Assembly (NCBI GenBank): GCA_945952585.1
Contig: CAMFII010000002.1
Location: 434,001 to 498,000, forward strand
Length of the DNA stretch: 64,000 bases
Origin: an uncultured Rhodobacter sp.
GTDB taxonomy: Bacteria; Pseudomonadota; Alphaproteobacteria; Rhodobacterales; Rhodobacteraceae
Reading direction: 5' to 3'
Shown here: one piece after another, positions 18,519 through 28,438 of the stretch
How positions within the stretch are numbered: position 1 is the first letter of the stretch
Layout of the letters: every line of letters starts with the position of its first letter
Notes under the pieces: model-generated
Told to the model about the DNA's origin: nothing
Databases searched by the model: none
What the model saw: only the letters and a program-made list of their open reading frames with translations
Translations under genes and position numbers: made by a program

Positions 18519-19169
18519 TCAGCGCGGCATGGGCCGGACTAGGCAGCGCGGACCGGTCAGGATCGCGAGAGCCGTCGGCGCCATCAGCGCGGTCAGTGAC
18601 GCATCGTGGCTGCGCAGGCCGCCCGTATAGGTGCCGTAGGCCGGCAGGATGATCCTTGCGGCGTCGATCAGGAAACAGGGGCGGCTCTTGCCGGCAAGGC
18701 TCGCCTTCGGATGGTAGTGGCCTGACACCTCGCCTGCCGCGCCCGCTTCGGCGATGTGGCGGAAGGTCAGCGGCCCGAGATGGATCTCGGCCCGGTGTTC
18801 CCCGCCGAGCGCCATTGGCGCCGGATCGTGGTTTCCGGCAATCCAGGTCCAGCCCCGCCCCGCCATCATGCGCAGGAGCCAGAGCGTCTCCTCTTCGGCC
18901 AAAGCCTCGGCGGCCATGTCATCGTCGAAACTGTCCCCGAGACAGATGACCTGAAGCGCGCCGGTTGCCGCAAGATCGGCGTCGAGGCGGGTGAGGGTTT
19001 CGCGAGTCTCGTAGGGCGGCAGCAGGGCGCCGCCGCGGCGTGCCAGCCGGTCGGATTTGCCGAGATGCAGGTCGGAGACGCAAAGGAGCCGCTCATCGGG
19101 CCAGAAGAGCGCGCCCGAGGGCAGGGCGCGCAGGCGGTGGCCGCAGAAGGTGAAGTCATGCCAGTTCAT
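18519..19169 (-). CDS. pdeM: Ligase-associated DNA damage response endonuclease PdeM
   Basis: A 216-residue calcineurin-like metallophosphoesterase. All metal-binding motifs are visible in order: VSDLHLGKS, GDSFDDD, GNHDP and SGHYHPK. The segment RLARRGGALLPPYETRETL after the first motif is typical of PdeM, the nuclease of the ligase-associated DNA damage response set. The start at 19169 is preferred over an ATG five codons upstream because family similarity begins MNWHDF, but neither has a strong ribosome-binding site. It follows the helicase gene by 27 bases and is probably co-transcribed with it. The exonuclease and DNA ligase of the set are not next to it. Confidence 0.9.
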   Translation of the reverse strand: MNWHDFTFCGHRLRALPSGALFWPDERLLCVSDLHLGKSDRLARRGGALLPPYETRETLTRLDADLAATGALQVICLGDSFDDDMAAEALAEEETLWLLRMMAGRGWTWIAGNHDPAPMALGGEHRAEIHLGPLTFRHIAEAGAAGEVSGHYHPKASLAGKSRPCFLIDAARIILPAYGTYTGGLRSHDASLTALMAPTALAILTGPRCLVRPMPR

Positions 19170-19196
19170 GCTTCGTTCATGCAACGCCGGGCGGCG

Positions 19197-21599
19197 TCAG
19201 GCAAGGCCCGCTTCCTGCATGAGACGTTCCGCCGCCACCGACATCAGGCGTTCGCGCCCTGCGCCTTCGACTGGGATCTTGCCGGGTTCGAAGAACATCG
19301 GCGCGGCGAGGGGCGTGACGCGGTCGCGGCGGATGAGGTCGATGCGGCCGCCGATGCGGGCGAGCATCGCCTCGATCCGTCCGAAATCGACCATGCCGCG
19401 CATCGCTTCTTCCCGGGTGATCTTCAGCATCAGGTGGTCGGGATCGTACTTGCGCAGCGTGTCGTAAAGGATGTCAGACGAGAAGCTCGCCTGCCGCCCG
19501 GTCTTGCGCCGCCCCTGATGGCTGCGTTCGATCAGGCCGGCGACGATGGCCACGTTGCGGAAGGTGCGCTTCATCACGGTGTTGCCCTGCAGCCAGGTCT
19601 CCAGCCCTTGCCGCAAGAGGTCCGGGTCAAAGAGCGGGGCGGGGTCCGTCACCGGCTCCAGCCCCCAGATCAGGGTCGCGTAGTCGGTCGCGACAAAGCC
19701 AAGCGGGGCAAGACCCATCTCCTCCATGCGTTTGGTCAGGAGAAGGCCGAGCGTCTGCTGACCGTTGCGCCCCGCAAAGCCATAGATGGCGAGGTGTTCG
19801 CGCCCGTCATAGGGGAAGCTTTCCAGCAGAAGCCTGTCCTCGGTCGGCAGGCGCGAGACATCGCGCTGCAGCGCCAGCCATTCCGCGGTGTGGCGGGGCA
19901 GCTCTGGCCAGCTTGGTGCGCGGAAGATGTCGAGGATCCGATGCGTGAGGAGCGTCGAGGTCGAGAATTTCGTCCCCATGAACACCGCGACGCGCGGATC
20001 GCGACCGGGCTGGCGGCTGACCTGAACGGTCATCTCCTGCAGGCTTTCGTAGCGCACGACCTCGCCGCCGATCAGGAAGGTGTCGCCGGGGGTGAGGGAG
20101 GCTGCGAAATCCTCCTCGACTTCGCCCAGGGGCACGCCGCCGAAGCGGTTGTTGAGGCGGACCTTGAGGAGTTCGGTGTCGATGATCGTGCCCAGGTTCT
20201 GGCGGATCACGGTAGCCGCCCGGGGATCGCGGAGTTGCCAGCGGCCGCCGACCTGCATCAACCGCTGCCACCGGTCGTAGGCGCGCAGCGCGTAGCCGCC
20301 GGTTGCCGCGAAATCGAGACAGGCGTCGAAGGCGGGGCGGCTGAGGGCAGAGTAGGGGCCGGCGGTGATGACCTCGGCATAGAGCCGGTCGGCCTCGAAC
20401 GGACCGGCGCAGGCGGTGGCGAGGATATGCTGGCACAGCACGTCGCGGGGGCCGGGGCCGCGCGGCTCTCCATCAAGGTCGTGCTCGCGCACGGCGTCGA
20501 GCGCGGCCTGGCATTCGACCACCTCGAAGCGGTTGGCGGGCACCAGCAGCGCCTTGGAGGGGGCGTTGTAGCGGTGGTTGGCGCGGCCGATGCGCTGGAC
20601 AAGGCGCTTGACGTTCTTCGGCGCACCGACCTGAATCACGAGGTCCACATCGCCCCAGTCGATGCCGAGGTCGAGCGAGCCGGTGCAGACCACGGCGCGC
20701 AACCGGCCTTCGACCATCGCCTGTTCCACCCGTTCACGTTGTTCGCGGGCAAGGCTGCCGTGATGGATGCCGATCGGCAAATCATCGGAATTCTGCAACC
20801 AGAGCGCGTGAAAAAAGATCTCTGCCTGCGCCCTGGTGTTGTGAAAGATCAAGGTCGTGCGGTGGCGCTTGACCTCCTCCAGGATCGCCGGGATGGCGTA
20901 GCGGCCGCCGCCGCCGGACCAGGGGGGCGGTTCCTCGGTCACCAGCATCGAGATGTCGGGCTCCGGCCCGGGATCGGCGAGAAGCACCGGGCAGGGATCG
21001 GGATTGCGGGCGAGGAAGCGGGCGAGCGCGGGCGGGTCCTCGACCGTGGCCGAGAGGCCGACGCGGCGGAGGCCGGGGGCAAGGGTTTCCAGCCGCGACA
21101 GGCCCAGCATCAGCTGGTCGCCACGCTTGCTTTCGGCAAGGGCATGGATCTCGTCGACGATGACACGGCGGAGGCCCACAAAGATGCGGGGGGCGTCCTC
21201 GTAGCTGAGAAGCAGGGCGAGGCTTTCGGGCGTGGTCAGCAGGATATGCGGCGGATCGGCGCGCTGGCGGCGGCGTTGGGTATAGGTCGTGTCGCCCGTC
21301 CGGTCCTCGATCCGGATCGGCAGTCCCGCACCCTCGACCGGGGTGCGCAGGTTGCGGCGGATGTCGGCGGCCAGTGCCTTCAGCGGCGAGATGTAGAGCG
21401 TGTGCAGGCCCCTGTGGCGGCCATCGGCCAGCTCGGCGAGCGTCGGCAGGAACCCCGCCAGCGTCTTGCCGCCACCGGTTGGCGCGATGAGCAGAAGCGC
21501 AGGTTCGTCCGACCGGTCGATCATCGCCTGCTGGTGCGGATGGAGCGTCCATCCGCGGGACGCGAACCATCGGGCAAGAGGGGCTGGAAGCTCGGCCAT
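19197..21599 (-). CDS. Ligase-associated DNA damage response helicase, Lhr type
   Basis: An 800-residue superfamily 2 helicase. Walker A is APTGGGKTLAGF (about residue 35), motif II is VDEIHALAESKRGDQL, motif III SATVEDP, and the second RecA domain has SLDLGIDWGDVDLVIQVG and QRIGRANHR. The long C-terminal region holds a winged-helix and the Lhr-specific domain with PYDGREHLAIYGFAGRNGQ. The length and the small partner nuclease mark it as the short bacterial Lhr-like enzyme of the ligase-associated set, not the full 1,500-residue Lhr. The start at 21599 is the first ATG with continuous homology. A 47-nt double palindrome lies upstream. Confidence 0.92.
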   Translation of the reverse strand: MAELPAPLARWFASRGWTLHPHQQAMIDRSDEPALLLIAPTGGGKTLAGFLPTLAELADGRHRGLHTLYISPLKALAADIRRNLRTPVEGAGLPIRIEDRTGDTTYTQRRRQRADPPHILLTTPESLALLLSYEDAPRIFVGLRRVIVDEIHALAESKRGDQLMLGLSRLETLAPGLRRVGLSATVEDPPALARFLARNPDPCPVLLADPGPEPDISMLVTEEPPPWSGGGGRYAIPAILEEVKRHRTTLIFHNTRAQAEIFFHALWLQNSDDLPIGIHHGSLAREQRERVEQAMVEGRLRAVVCTGSLDLGIDWGDVDLVIQVGAPKNVKRLVQRIGRANHRYNAPSKALLVPANRFEVVECQAALDAVREHDLDGEPRGPGPRDVLCQHILATACAGPFEADRLYAEVITAGPYSALSRPAFDACLDFAATGGYALRAYDRWQRLMQVGGRWQLRDPRAATVIRQNLGTIIDTELLKVRLNNRFGGVPLGEVEEDFAASLTPGDTFLIGGEVVRYESLQEMTVQVSRQPGRDPRVAVFMGTKFSTSTLLTHRILDIFRAPSWPELPRHTAEWLALQRDVSRLPTEDRLLLESFPYDGREHLAIYGFAGRNGQQTLGLLLTKRMEEMGLAPLGFVATDYATLIWGLEPVTDPAPLFDPDLLRQGLETWLQGNTVMKRTFRNVAIVAGLIERSHQGRRKTGRQASFSSDILYDTLRKYDPDHLMLKITREEAMRGMVDFGRIEAMLARIGGRIDLIRRDRVTPLAAPMFFEPGKIPVEGAGRERLMSVAAERLMQEAGLA

Positions 21600-21628
21600 G
21601 GCGCGAACATAGGGCGAACATGAGACGG

Positions 21629-21675
21629 GCAAAAGCCTTCCAAGGCTTTTGCGAAAATTCTTTCAGGAATTTTCG
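21629..21675. repeat. 47-nt double palindrome element, copy A
   Basis: Two adjacent 24-nt palindromes share base 21652. The first has arms GCAAAAGCCTT / AAGGCTTTTGC around a CC centre. The second has arms CGAAAATTC / GAATTTTCG around a six-base centre. The layout is identical to copies B (35661-35707) and C (40228-40274). It lies between the helicase start codon and the AAA ATPase stop codon, ending seven bases before the latter, so it forms the 3' end of the ATPase transcript. Confidence 0.85.
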
Positions 21676-21682
21676 GTTGCGC

Positions 21683-22996
21683 TTACTTCGCGATCTTCTC
21701 GTCGCGAACGAACATGTTGGCCCAAGCCCGGTCGATCAGTGCTGGGGTCATCTGGTAGGGGATGCCTTCGAACTCGCAGACCGAGATCATCTGGTCGATC
21801 AGGTAGACCGGCTGGTAGTTGGCGTAATTGTTCTGGATCGTCGGGAACTTGTTCTTCATCAGGTGCAGAAGCGCTGTCTCATCGAGCGGCATCTTCTTCT
21901 TCCGCGCGACCATGGCGAAGATCTTCAGGAAGTTTTCCTGGTTCGGGCCGTCGATCTTTATCTTGAAGAAGATCCGGCGCAGCGCGGCGCCGTCGAAAAT
22001 CTCGTTCGGGTGGAAGTTGGTGGAAAAGATCACCAGCGTGTCGAAAGGCACCGTGAACTTCTCGCCCGATTGCAGGGCGAGGATGTCGCGGCCTTCTTCC
22101 AGCGGCACGATCCAGCGGTTGACGATCTTCTGCGGCGGCTCCTGCTGGCGTCCCAGGTCGTCGATGATGAAGATGCCGCCGGTCGATTTCAGCTGCAGCG
22201 GCGCCTGGTAGGTGCGCGCGACCGGGTTGTAGGTCAGGTCGAGCATGTCGAGCGACAGTTCGCCCCCGGTGATGACGCTCGGCCGCTCGCAATAGACATA
22301 GCGGTTGTCGAAGCGGTTCGAGGTGCGGCGCAGCGAGGTCGGGTCATCGACCGCCTCTTCCGCGGCGCGGTGCACGATCGGGTCATAGACCGAAATCACC
22401 TGCCCGGAATATTCGATCGCGCGCGGGATGTAGATCTTGTCGCCCATCGCGGCACGAATGCCGTTCGAGATCGAGGACTTGCCGTTGCCGGGCGGACCAT
22501 ACATCAGGATCGACCGGCCCGAGGTCACGGCAGGGCCAAGGTGGTCAAGCAGGTCGTTCGGCAGGATCAGGTGGCCCATGGCGCCGACCAGTTGCTGGCG
22601 GCTGATCTTGATGTCGCGGATCGACTGGCGCTTCACCTGCTCCTGGTAGATGTCGAGCGGAACCGGCATCGCGCCGTAATATTCCGACTGGCTGAGTGCG
22701 TCGAGCGCGCGCGACCGGCCGGCATCGGTCAGTTGATAGCCCATCTCGTTGCCGCTGGTTGCGTGCAGCGTCCCCGTCGCTTCCAGCAGTTTCTGGCCGC
22801 GGGCGAGATCGACGAGTTCCTGCGTAACGTTGACCGGCAGGCAGATCTGGCGCGAGATCACGCTGACCAGATCGAGGTTCATGCGGAACATGGTCTTGAG
22901 CAGGATGTCCCGCATCATCACGACGCCAAGCCCGGTTTCGGCGAGCGTGCGCGGCGCGGGCGGGGCGGTCACTCCGGGTTTCGACTGCACGTTCAT
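21683..22996 (-). CDS. AAA ATPase linked to the tad pilus locus
   Basis: A 437-residue ATPase. An N-terminal helical region (residues about 20-160) has LDLVSVISRQICLPVNVTQELV, which looks like a winged-helix fold. The P-loop is LMYGPPGNGKSS (about residue 186), Walker B is GGIFIIDDLGRQ, and there is a sensor-like VIFSTNFHP and an arginine-finger candidate in GAALRRIFF. It has no export signal or membrane segment, so it is cytoplasmic. It follows the prepilin peptidase gene by 55 bases at the end of the tad operon. Similar ATPases occur next to tad genes in related bacteria, but the function is not known. A double palindrome follows its stop. Confidence 0.82.
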   Translation of the reverse strand: MNVQSKPGVTAPPAPRTLAETGLGVVMMRDILLKTMFRMNLDLVSVISRQICLPVNVTQELVDLARGQKLLEATGTLHATSGNEMGYQLTDAGRSRALDALSQSEYYGAMPVPLDIYQEQVKRQSIRDIKISRQQLVGAMGHLILPNDLLDHLGPAVTSGRSILMYGPPGNGKSSISNGIRAAMGDKIYIPRAIEYSGQVISVYDPIVHRAAEEAVDDPTSLRRTSNRFDNRYVYCERPSVITGGELSLDMLDLTYNPVARTYQAPLQLKSTGGIFIIDDLGRQQEPPQKIVNRWIVPLEEGRDILALQSGEKFTVPFDTLVIFSTNFHPNEIFDGAALRRIFFKIKIDGPNQENFLKIFAMVARKKKMPLDETALLHLMKNKFPTIQNNYANYQPVYLIDQMISVCEFEGIPYQMTPALIDRAWANMFVRDEKIAK

Positions 22997-23051
22997 CGCT
23001 TCACCTGAAGATCAGCCGGGGCGATCCTGCACGCCGGCCCTTGTGAAATCG

Positions 23052-23552
23052 TTAATGCGCGAGGCCAAACCACAGCGCGGCGAGGAAGTAGAAGGTCAGC
23101 GTCCCCGACAGGGCGAGGCCCATCGGGAATTTGCGGTGCGTCCACGAGGCCCAGTCGGCGGTTGCAGCCCGGATCGGCCCGATTGCGCGTGCGGCGCGGT
23201 GGCTGGCAAAGGCGCCGAGAATGGCGGCCGCAAAGAGCGCCAGGGCAAAGCGGGCATCATCCTGGGGAATGAACAGGGCCATCGCGGCGATGAATTTGGA
23301 ATCGCCCGCCCCCATGGCACCACCGGCATTGAGCAGAAACGTGATCACCAGAACGAAAAGGGCCTGCACCCACCGCCAGGCCCAGACATCCAGCGGAAGG
23401 GCAATCAGGCCGACAACGAGGAAGACGACCATCATGGCCAGAACCGCCATGTTCGGGATTTTCATGAACTTCATGTCGCTCCAGGCCACCCAGACCGCGA
23501 TCGGCACCAGGAAGGGCAGAAACCAGAGCGCGGTCCAGACGGTTGTGGTCAT
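23052..23552 (-). CDS. cpaA: Prepilin peptidase CpaA/TadV
   Basis: A 166-residue membrane aspartyl protease of the type IV prepilin peptidase family, in the short form that lacks the methylase domain. The two catalytic aspartates are in WSDMKFMKIPN (residue about 26) and GAGDSKFIAAM (residue about 83). At least five hydrophobic segments are present. It should cleave the short Flp leader peptides after the conserved Gly in the pilins at 33.2-34.4 kb. The start at 23552 shares one base with the preceding gene's stop codon, which shows operon coupling. An open frame extending further upstream lies inside the TPR gene. Confidence 0.92.
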   Translation of the reverse strand: MTTTVWTALWFLPFLVPIAVWVAWSDMKFMKIPNMAVLAMMVVFLVVGLIALPLDVWAWRWVQALFVLVITFLLNAGGAMGAGDSKFIAAMALFIPQDDARFALALFAAAILGAFASHRAARAIGPIRAATADWASWTHRKFPMGLALSGTLTFYFLAALWFGLAH

Positions 23553-24418
23553 CAGTTGGTACTTGCGTTTGAGTTGTCGGTCAGGGCGTCGAGGCTGCGC
23601 TGCGCGGCCTCGAAATATTGCGGGCTGGTGTCGATCGCGTCCTGAAGCAGGCCCTTGCCCACGGTCACGTCGCCCTGCTTGATCGCCGTAAGCGCCAGTG
23701 TGTAAAGCAGTTGCGCCCGTTCCTGCTGGGTCATGTCGATGACCGGCATGTCGTATTTGTGCTGGGCGCCACGGGCCAGGATCAGGTTGTTCTTGGTGGT
23801 GAACTTGGTCGGGTCGTAGGTCAGCGATTCCAGGAACAGCTTCTCGGCCCCCGGGTAATCGCCGCGCGTCAGTTTCGAGAAGCCCCAGTTGTTCAGCACC
23901 CCAGCCGGCTGGGTGGTCAGGCCCTGCGCCGTGTCGTAGAAGCTGTCGGCCTTCTTCCACTGCTTCTTGCTGTCCGCCACCATCGCCTCGAGCCGGTAAC
24001 GCTCGAAGGTTTCGTATGTGGGCGGGATCTGGGCCAGCTGCGCCTCGGCCTTGGACCATTCATTGCTGCGGATCAAGGCATCGGCATATTCGACACGGTC
24101 GGCATTGGTTGCCTGCGGGCTTGCCACGATGGTCGCCCAGACGGCGGATGCCTCGTTCGGCTTGTCGGCGCGGACCAGCGATTTTGCCAGGCCCCGTTTC
24201 AGGTCGATCCGGTCCGGCTTCTGCTGGACCGCGTTCTGGAAATAGTTCACGGCCTCGTCGGGGTCGCCGATCGTGAGCATGATATCGTTGAGGTTGCTTT
24301 CGTCGATGACGTTGACGCTGTCCATCGCGCGTCTGACTTCGGCATCGGAGCCGTTGCTGCAACCGGCGATAAGCGTCGTGCCGCCGAGGCACAGCGCGAG
24401 TAAGACTGGGTGGCGCAT
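23552..24418 (-). CDS. TPR lipoprotein of the tad locus
   Basis: A 288-residue lipoprotein with signal and lipobox TLIAGC (Cys about residue 19), then tetratricopeptide-like repeats through most of the length (for example AVNYFQNAVQQKP, PAGVLNNWGFSKLTRGDYPGAEKLFLESL and AIKQGDVTVGKGLLQDAI). It resembles the second TadD-like protein often found in tad loci, where TadD acts as an outer-membrane pilotin-like factor for secretin assembly. The ATG at 24418 is chosen because the lipoprotein signal begins there; an Arg-rich extension upstream is an artefact of the open frame. It lies 25 bases after the TadD gene. Confidence 0.85.
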   Translation of the reverse strand: MRHPVLLALCLGGTTLIAGCSNGSDAEVRRAMDSVNVIDESNLNDIMLTIGDPDEAVNYFQNAVQQKPDRIDLKRGLAKSLVRADKPNEASAVWATIVASPQATNADRVEYADALIRSNEWSKAEAQLAQIPPTYETFERYRLEAMVADSKKQWKKADSFYDTAQGLTTQPAGVLNNWGFSKLTRGDYPGAEKLFLESLTYDPTKFTTKNNLILARGAQHKYDMPVIDMTQQERAQLLYTLALTAIKQGDVTVGKGLLQDAIDTSPQYFEAAQRSLDALTDNSNASTN

Positions 24419-24443
24419 TTTGCGTCCTGTTGCTGCTCGGCCC

Positions 24444-25001
24444 TCAGAGGTGCGTAAGAAGCAGGTATTCGCCCTGTCCCTTGCGGACCAACGAGAATCC
24501 GGTGTTCTCATCGGTCTCAGTGTACGTGGTGCTCGCCGACTTGGCGATGGCAAGCCGCAGATTTTCGCGGATCGCGTCCGACGCGCCACTGTCATAGGCA
24601 AAGGCTTGCTCGAACACCCTGCGCGCTTCACCGGTCTTGCCTTCCTCCATCAGCACCACGCCAAGATTGTTCAGCGCGGGGACGTTTCTTGGATCCATCT
24701 CGAGCGCGCGGCGCAGGATCAGTTCCGCCTGGCCCAGACGGCCGAGCTTAAGATCCGCCGACCCGATCCCCGAGAGGACATCTGCCGTCATGCCTTCCTC
24801 GCTCGCCGCCCGGTAATAGGACTTGAGCGCCAGTTCGTACTCTCCCGCGGCCATCAGCTGATGGCCTACATCCAGCCCGCTTACGGCATTGCCATGCGGG
24901 TCGACGGCGGGGGCGGAGTCAGGATCTGACAGAGGCGGCCCCGCGTCGCAGGCCCCCAGAAGTACCACCGCAATCAGCGCGGACATCCAGGGCCTGGTCA
25001 T
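24444..25001 (-). CDS. tadD: Pilus assembly lipoprotein TadD
   Basis: A 185-residue lipoprotein. The signal ends in VVLLGAC (Cys about residue 18). TPR motifs cover residues about 45-150 (GHQLMAAGEYELALKSYY, GRLGQAELILRRALEMDPRN and ALNNLGVVLMEEGKTGEARRVF). TadD is required for localisation or assembly of the pilus secretin in tad systems. The position between tadC and the second TPR lipoprotein fits. Eight bases separate it from tadC. Two TPR lipoproteins in a row suggest duplication or division of labour. Confidence 0.88.
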   Translation of the reverse strand: MTRPWMSALIAVVLLGACDAGPPLSDPDSAPAVDPHGNAVSGLDVGHQLMAAGEYELALKSYYRAASEEGMTADVLSGIGSADLKLGRLGQAELILRRALEMDPRNVPALNNLGVVLMEEGKTGEARRVFEQAFAYDSGASDAIRENLRLAIAKSASTTYTETDENTGFSLVRKGQGEYLLLTHL

Positions 25002-25009
25002 TCGAAGCG

Positions 25010-25990
25010 CTATCCCTTCCCGAGCGTGGTCGCCACACTGTAGATCGAAGGCCCGACGAGGATGATCATCAGCGGCGGCACCGTAAACATCATTGTGCCG
25101 AGGGTCAGCTTCGTCGGCAAGGTGTTCGCTTTCTCTTCGGCGCGCATCACGCGCTTGTCACGCATTTCGGCCGCATAGACGCGAAGCGCGTCGGCGATCG
25201 ACGTACCGAAGGTCGCAGACTGGACAAGCACGGTCACGAAGGACGACACGTCCGTCAGGCCGACACGTTCGGCCATGTCCTTGAGCACGAGGACGCGTTC
25301 CTTGCCCGCCTTCACCTCCTGGCCCACGATCTCGAATTCCTCGGCCAGCGCCGGGTAGCCGGCCCGGATCTCCTTGGACACGCGCAGGATCGACTGGTCG
25401 AGCGACTGGCCCGCCTCGACGCAGACGAGCAGCATGTCAAGCGCGTCCGGGAAACCCGAGGTGATCTGGCCCTGGCGTTCCTGGGTGCGGCGCTTGATCC
25501 AGTATTGCGGCAGGTAGTAGCCGGCCGCGCCCGGACCGATGGTCGACAGCACGAGCGTCTTGGTTCCGATATCGCCGGTGGTCGAGATGAACAGCGCATA
25601 GACGACGCCGATCAGCAGGAATCCGATGCCAAGCGCGAACTGCGCGAAGTGAAACGCCCGAACGGAGTTCTTCGACCGATAGCCGGCCCGCATCATGTTC
25701 AGCCGCGAGGAGGAAAGCTCTTCGGCATCCTGCGGTTCAAGGAAGGTCGCGAACTTCTGCAGCTTGTCCGTCTTGTCGGCCTTGCGCAGCGTCTGTTGGT
25801 TCGACGCCGCCTTGGGGGCGGCGCTCGCGGCCTGCGCTTTGATCTTGTCGAGGGGATCGACCTGCTTCTTCAGCATGGTCGGCAGCACCAGCAGGACGAG
25901 GAGCAGGCCAAAGCCGCCGACGGCGATCAGTGGGCCAAGCGGGCCGAGCTTGTCGATCAGGGCCTGGTTCAGGGAAGACAGCAGGGACAT
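25010..25990 (-). CDS. tadC: Tad pilus inner-membrane protein TadC
   Basis: A 326-residue GspF-type platform protein. A membrane helix near residues 20-42, another pair at about 115-160, and a C-terminal helix (TLGTMMFTVPPLMIILVGP) surround the conserved T2SF domain with PDALDMLLVCVEAGQSLDQSI and VSSFVTVLVQSATFGTSIADALRVYA. With TadB it forms the inner-membrane base that couples the TadA ATPase to pilin movement. A GAGG ribosome-binding site precedes the ATG. It lies nine bases after tadB. Confidence 0.93.
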   Translation of the reverse strand: MSLLSSLNQALIDKLGPLGPLIAVGGFGLLLVLLVLPTMLKKQVDPLDKIKAQAASAAPKAASNQQTLRKADKTDKLQKFATFLEPQDAEELSSSRLNMMRAGYRSKNSVRAFHFAQFALGIGFLLIGVVYALFISTTGDIGTKTLVLSTIGPGAAGYYLPQYWIKRRTQERQGQITSGFPDALDMLLVCVEAGQSLDQSILRVSKEIRAGYPALAEEFEIVGQEVKAGKERVLVLKDMAERVGLTDVSSFVTVLVQSATFGTSIADALRVYAAEMRDKRVMRAEEKANTLPTKLTLGTMMFTVPPLMIILVGPSIYSVATTLGKG

Positions 25991-25999
25991 GACTGGACC

Positions 26000-26968
26000 T
26001 CAGACCTTGATGTTGACCATGATCTTCATGAAGATCACGTTCATGATGAGCAGCACGGCAACGATGAGGCAGGCCGGGATGAAGGCCGGGGTGTCCTTCA
26101 CCCCGTCGAAGTAGTCCGGCTTGATCACGTTGATGAGGATCAGCGCGACGATCGGGAAGCCGGACAGGAACATGCCCGACCATTTCGCCTCGGCGGTGAT
26201 GGCCTTGACCCGGCGGAACAGCTTGAAGCGGGCGCGGATCACCTTGGCCAGGCCTTCGAGGATCTCGGCGAGGTTGCCGCCCGATGTCTGCTGGATCGAC
26301 ACGGCCACGGCGAGGAAGCGCAAGTCCTGCATGTCCATGCGTTCCGCAAAGGCCTTCAGGCTGTCGGCGACGTTTCGGCCGTAGGCGGCCTCGTCGGCGA
26401 TGAACCCGAATTCCGAGCCGAGCGGGTCACCGACCTCTTTCGCAACGATGCCGATGGCGGAAGAGAACGGGTGGCCGACGCGCAGCGAACGCACCATCAG
26501 TTCCACCGCGTCGGGCAGCTGTTCCTCGATCAGGGCCAGGCGCTTCTTGGCCTTGCCGTTGACCCAGACATAGACGCCGCCGATGCCCATCGCGACGGCG
26601 ATAGCGATGCGCAGGGGCAGCGCGGCTGCGGTGCCGATGGTCAGCCCGAGATAGGCGAAGACAGCCAGAAGGCCCATCATGCCCACAAGCGCCTTCGGCG
26701 AGAAGGCGATGTTGGCCTTCTGCGCCTTGTTGGCGAGGATGGAGTAGAGGGGGATGCCCTTTGCGGACATATGCTGGCTCATCTCCTTGCGGAGCTGCTC
26801 CAGAACCTGTTCGCGGTTTCCGCCCTTTTCCATCAGCGCCAGGCGGCGGCTGACGCGGCTGTTCAGGCTGATCGACTTGCCGAACACCGTCAGGTAGATC
26901 CCCTCCACCAGGAAGAGGACGGCGACGAAGATCAGGATGTAGATGAGTGGCGCTGCGCTGATCGTCAT
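26000..26968 (-). CDS. tadB: Tad pilus inner-membrane protein TadB
   Basis: A 322-residue GspF-type platform protein, paralogous to TadC. There is one N-terminal helix (LIYILIFVAVLFLVEGIYL), two central helices (residues about 90-135), the T2SF domain with PDAVELMVRSLRVGHPFSSAI and FLAVAVSIQQTSGGNLAEIL, and two C-terminal helices. It works with TadC and TadA in pilus assembly. Nine bases separate it from tadA and nine from tadC, as expected of one operon. Confidence 0.93.
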   Translation of the reverse strand: MTISAAPLIYILIFVAVLFLVEGIYLTVFGKSISLNSRVSRRLALMEKGGNREQVLEQLRKEMSQHMSAKGIPLYSILANKAQKANIAFSPKALVGMMGLLAVFAYLGLTIGTAAALPLRIAIAVAMGIGGVYVWVNGKAKKRLALIEEQLPDAVELMVRSLRVGHPFSSAIGIVAKEVGDPLGSEFGFIADEAAYGRNVADSLKAFAERMDMQDLRFLAVAVSIQQTSGGNLAEILEGLAKVIRARFKLFRRVKAITAEAKWSGMFLSGFPIVALILINVIKPDYFDGVKDTPAFIPACLIVAVLLIMNVIFMKIMVNIKV

Positions 26969-26977
26969 GATCTATCC

Positions 26978-28435
<1,458 letters not shown>

Positions 28436-28438
28436 CGG

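Noticed and set aside
18756-21623. Open frame of about 955 codons on the plus strand opposite the Lhr helicase
   Set aside because: The helicase motifs on the minus strand are complete, and the plus frame is an antisense shadow.
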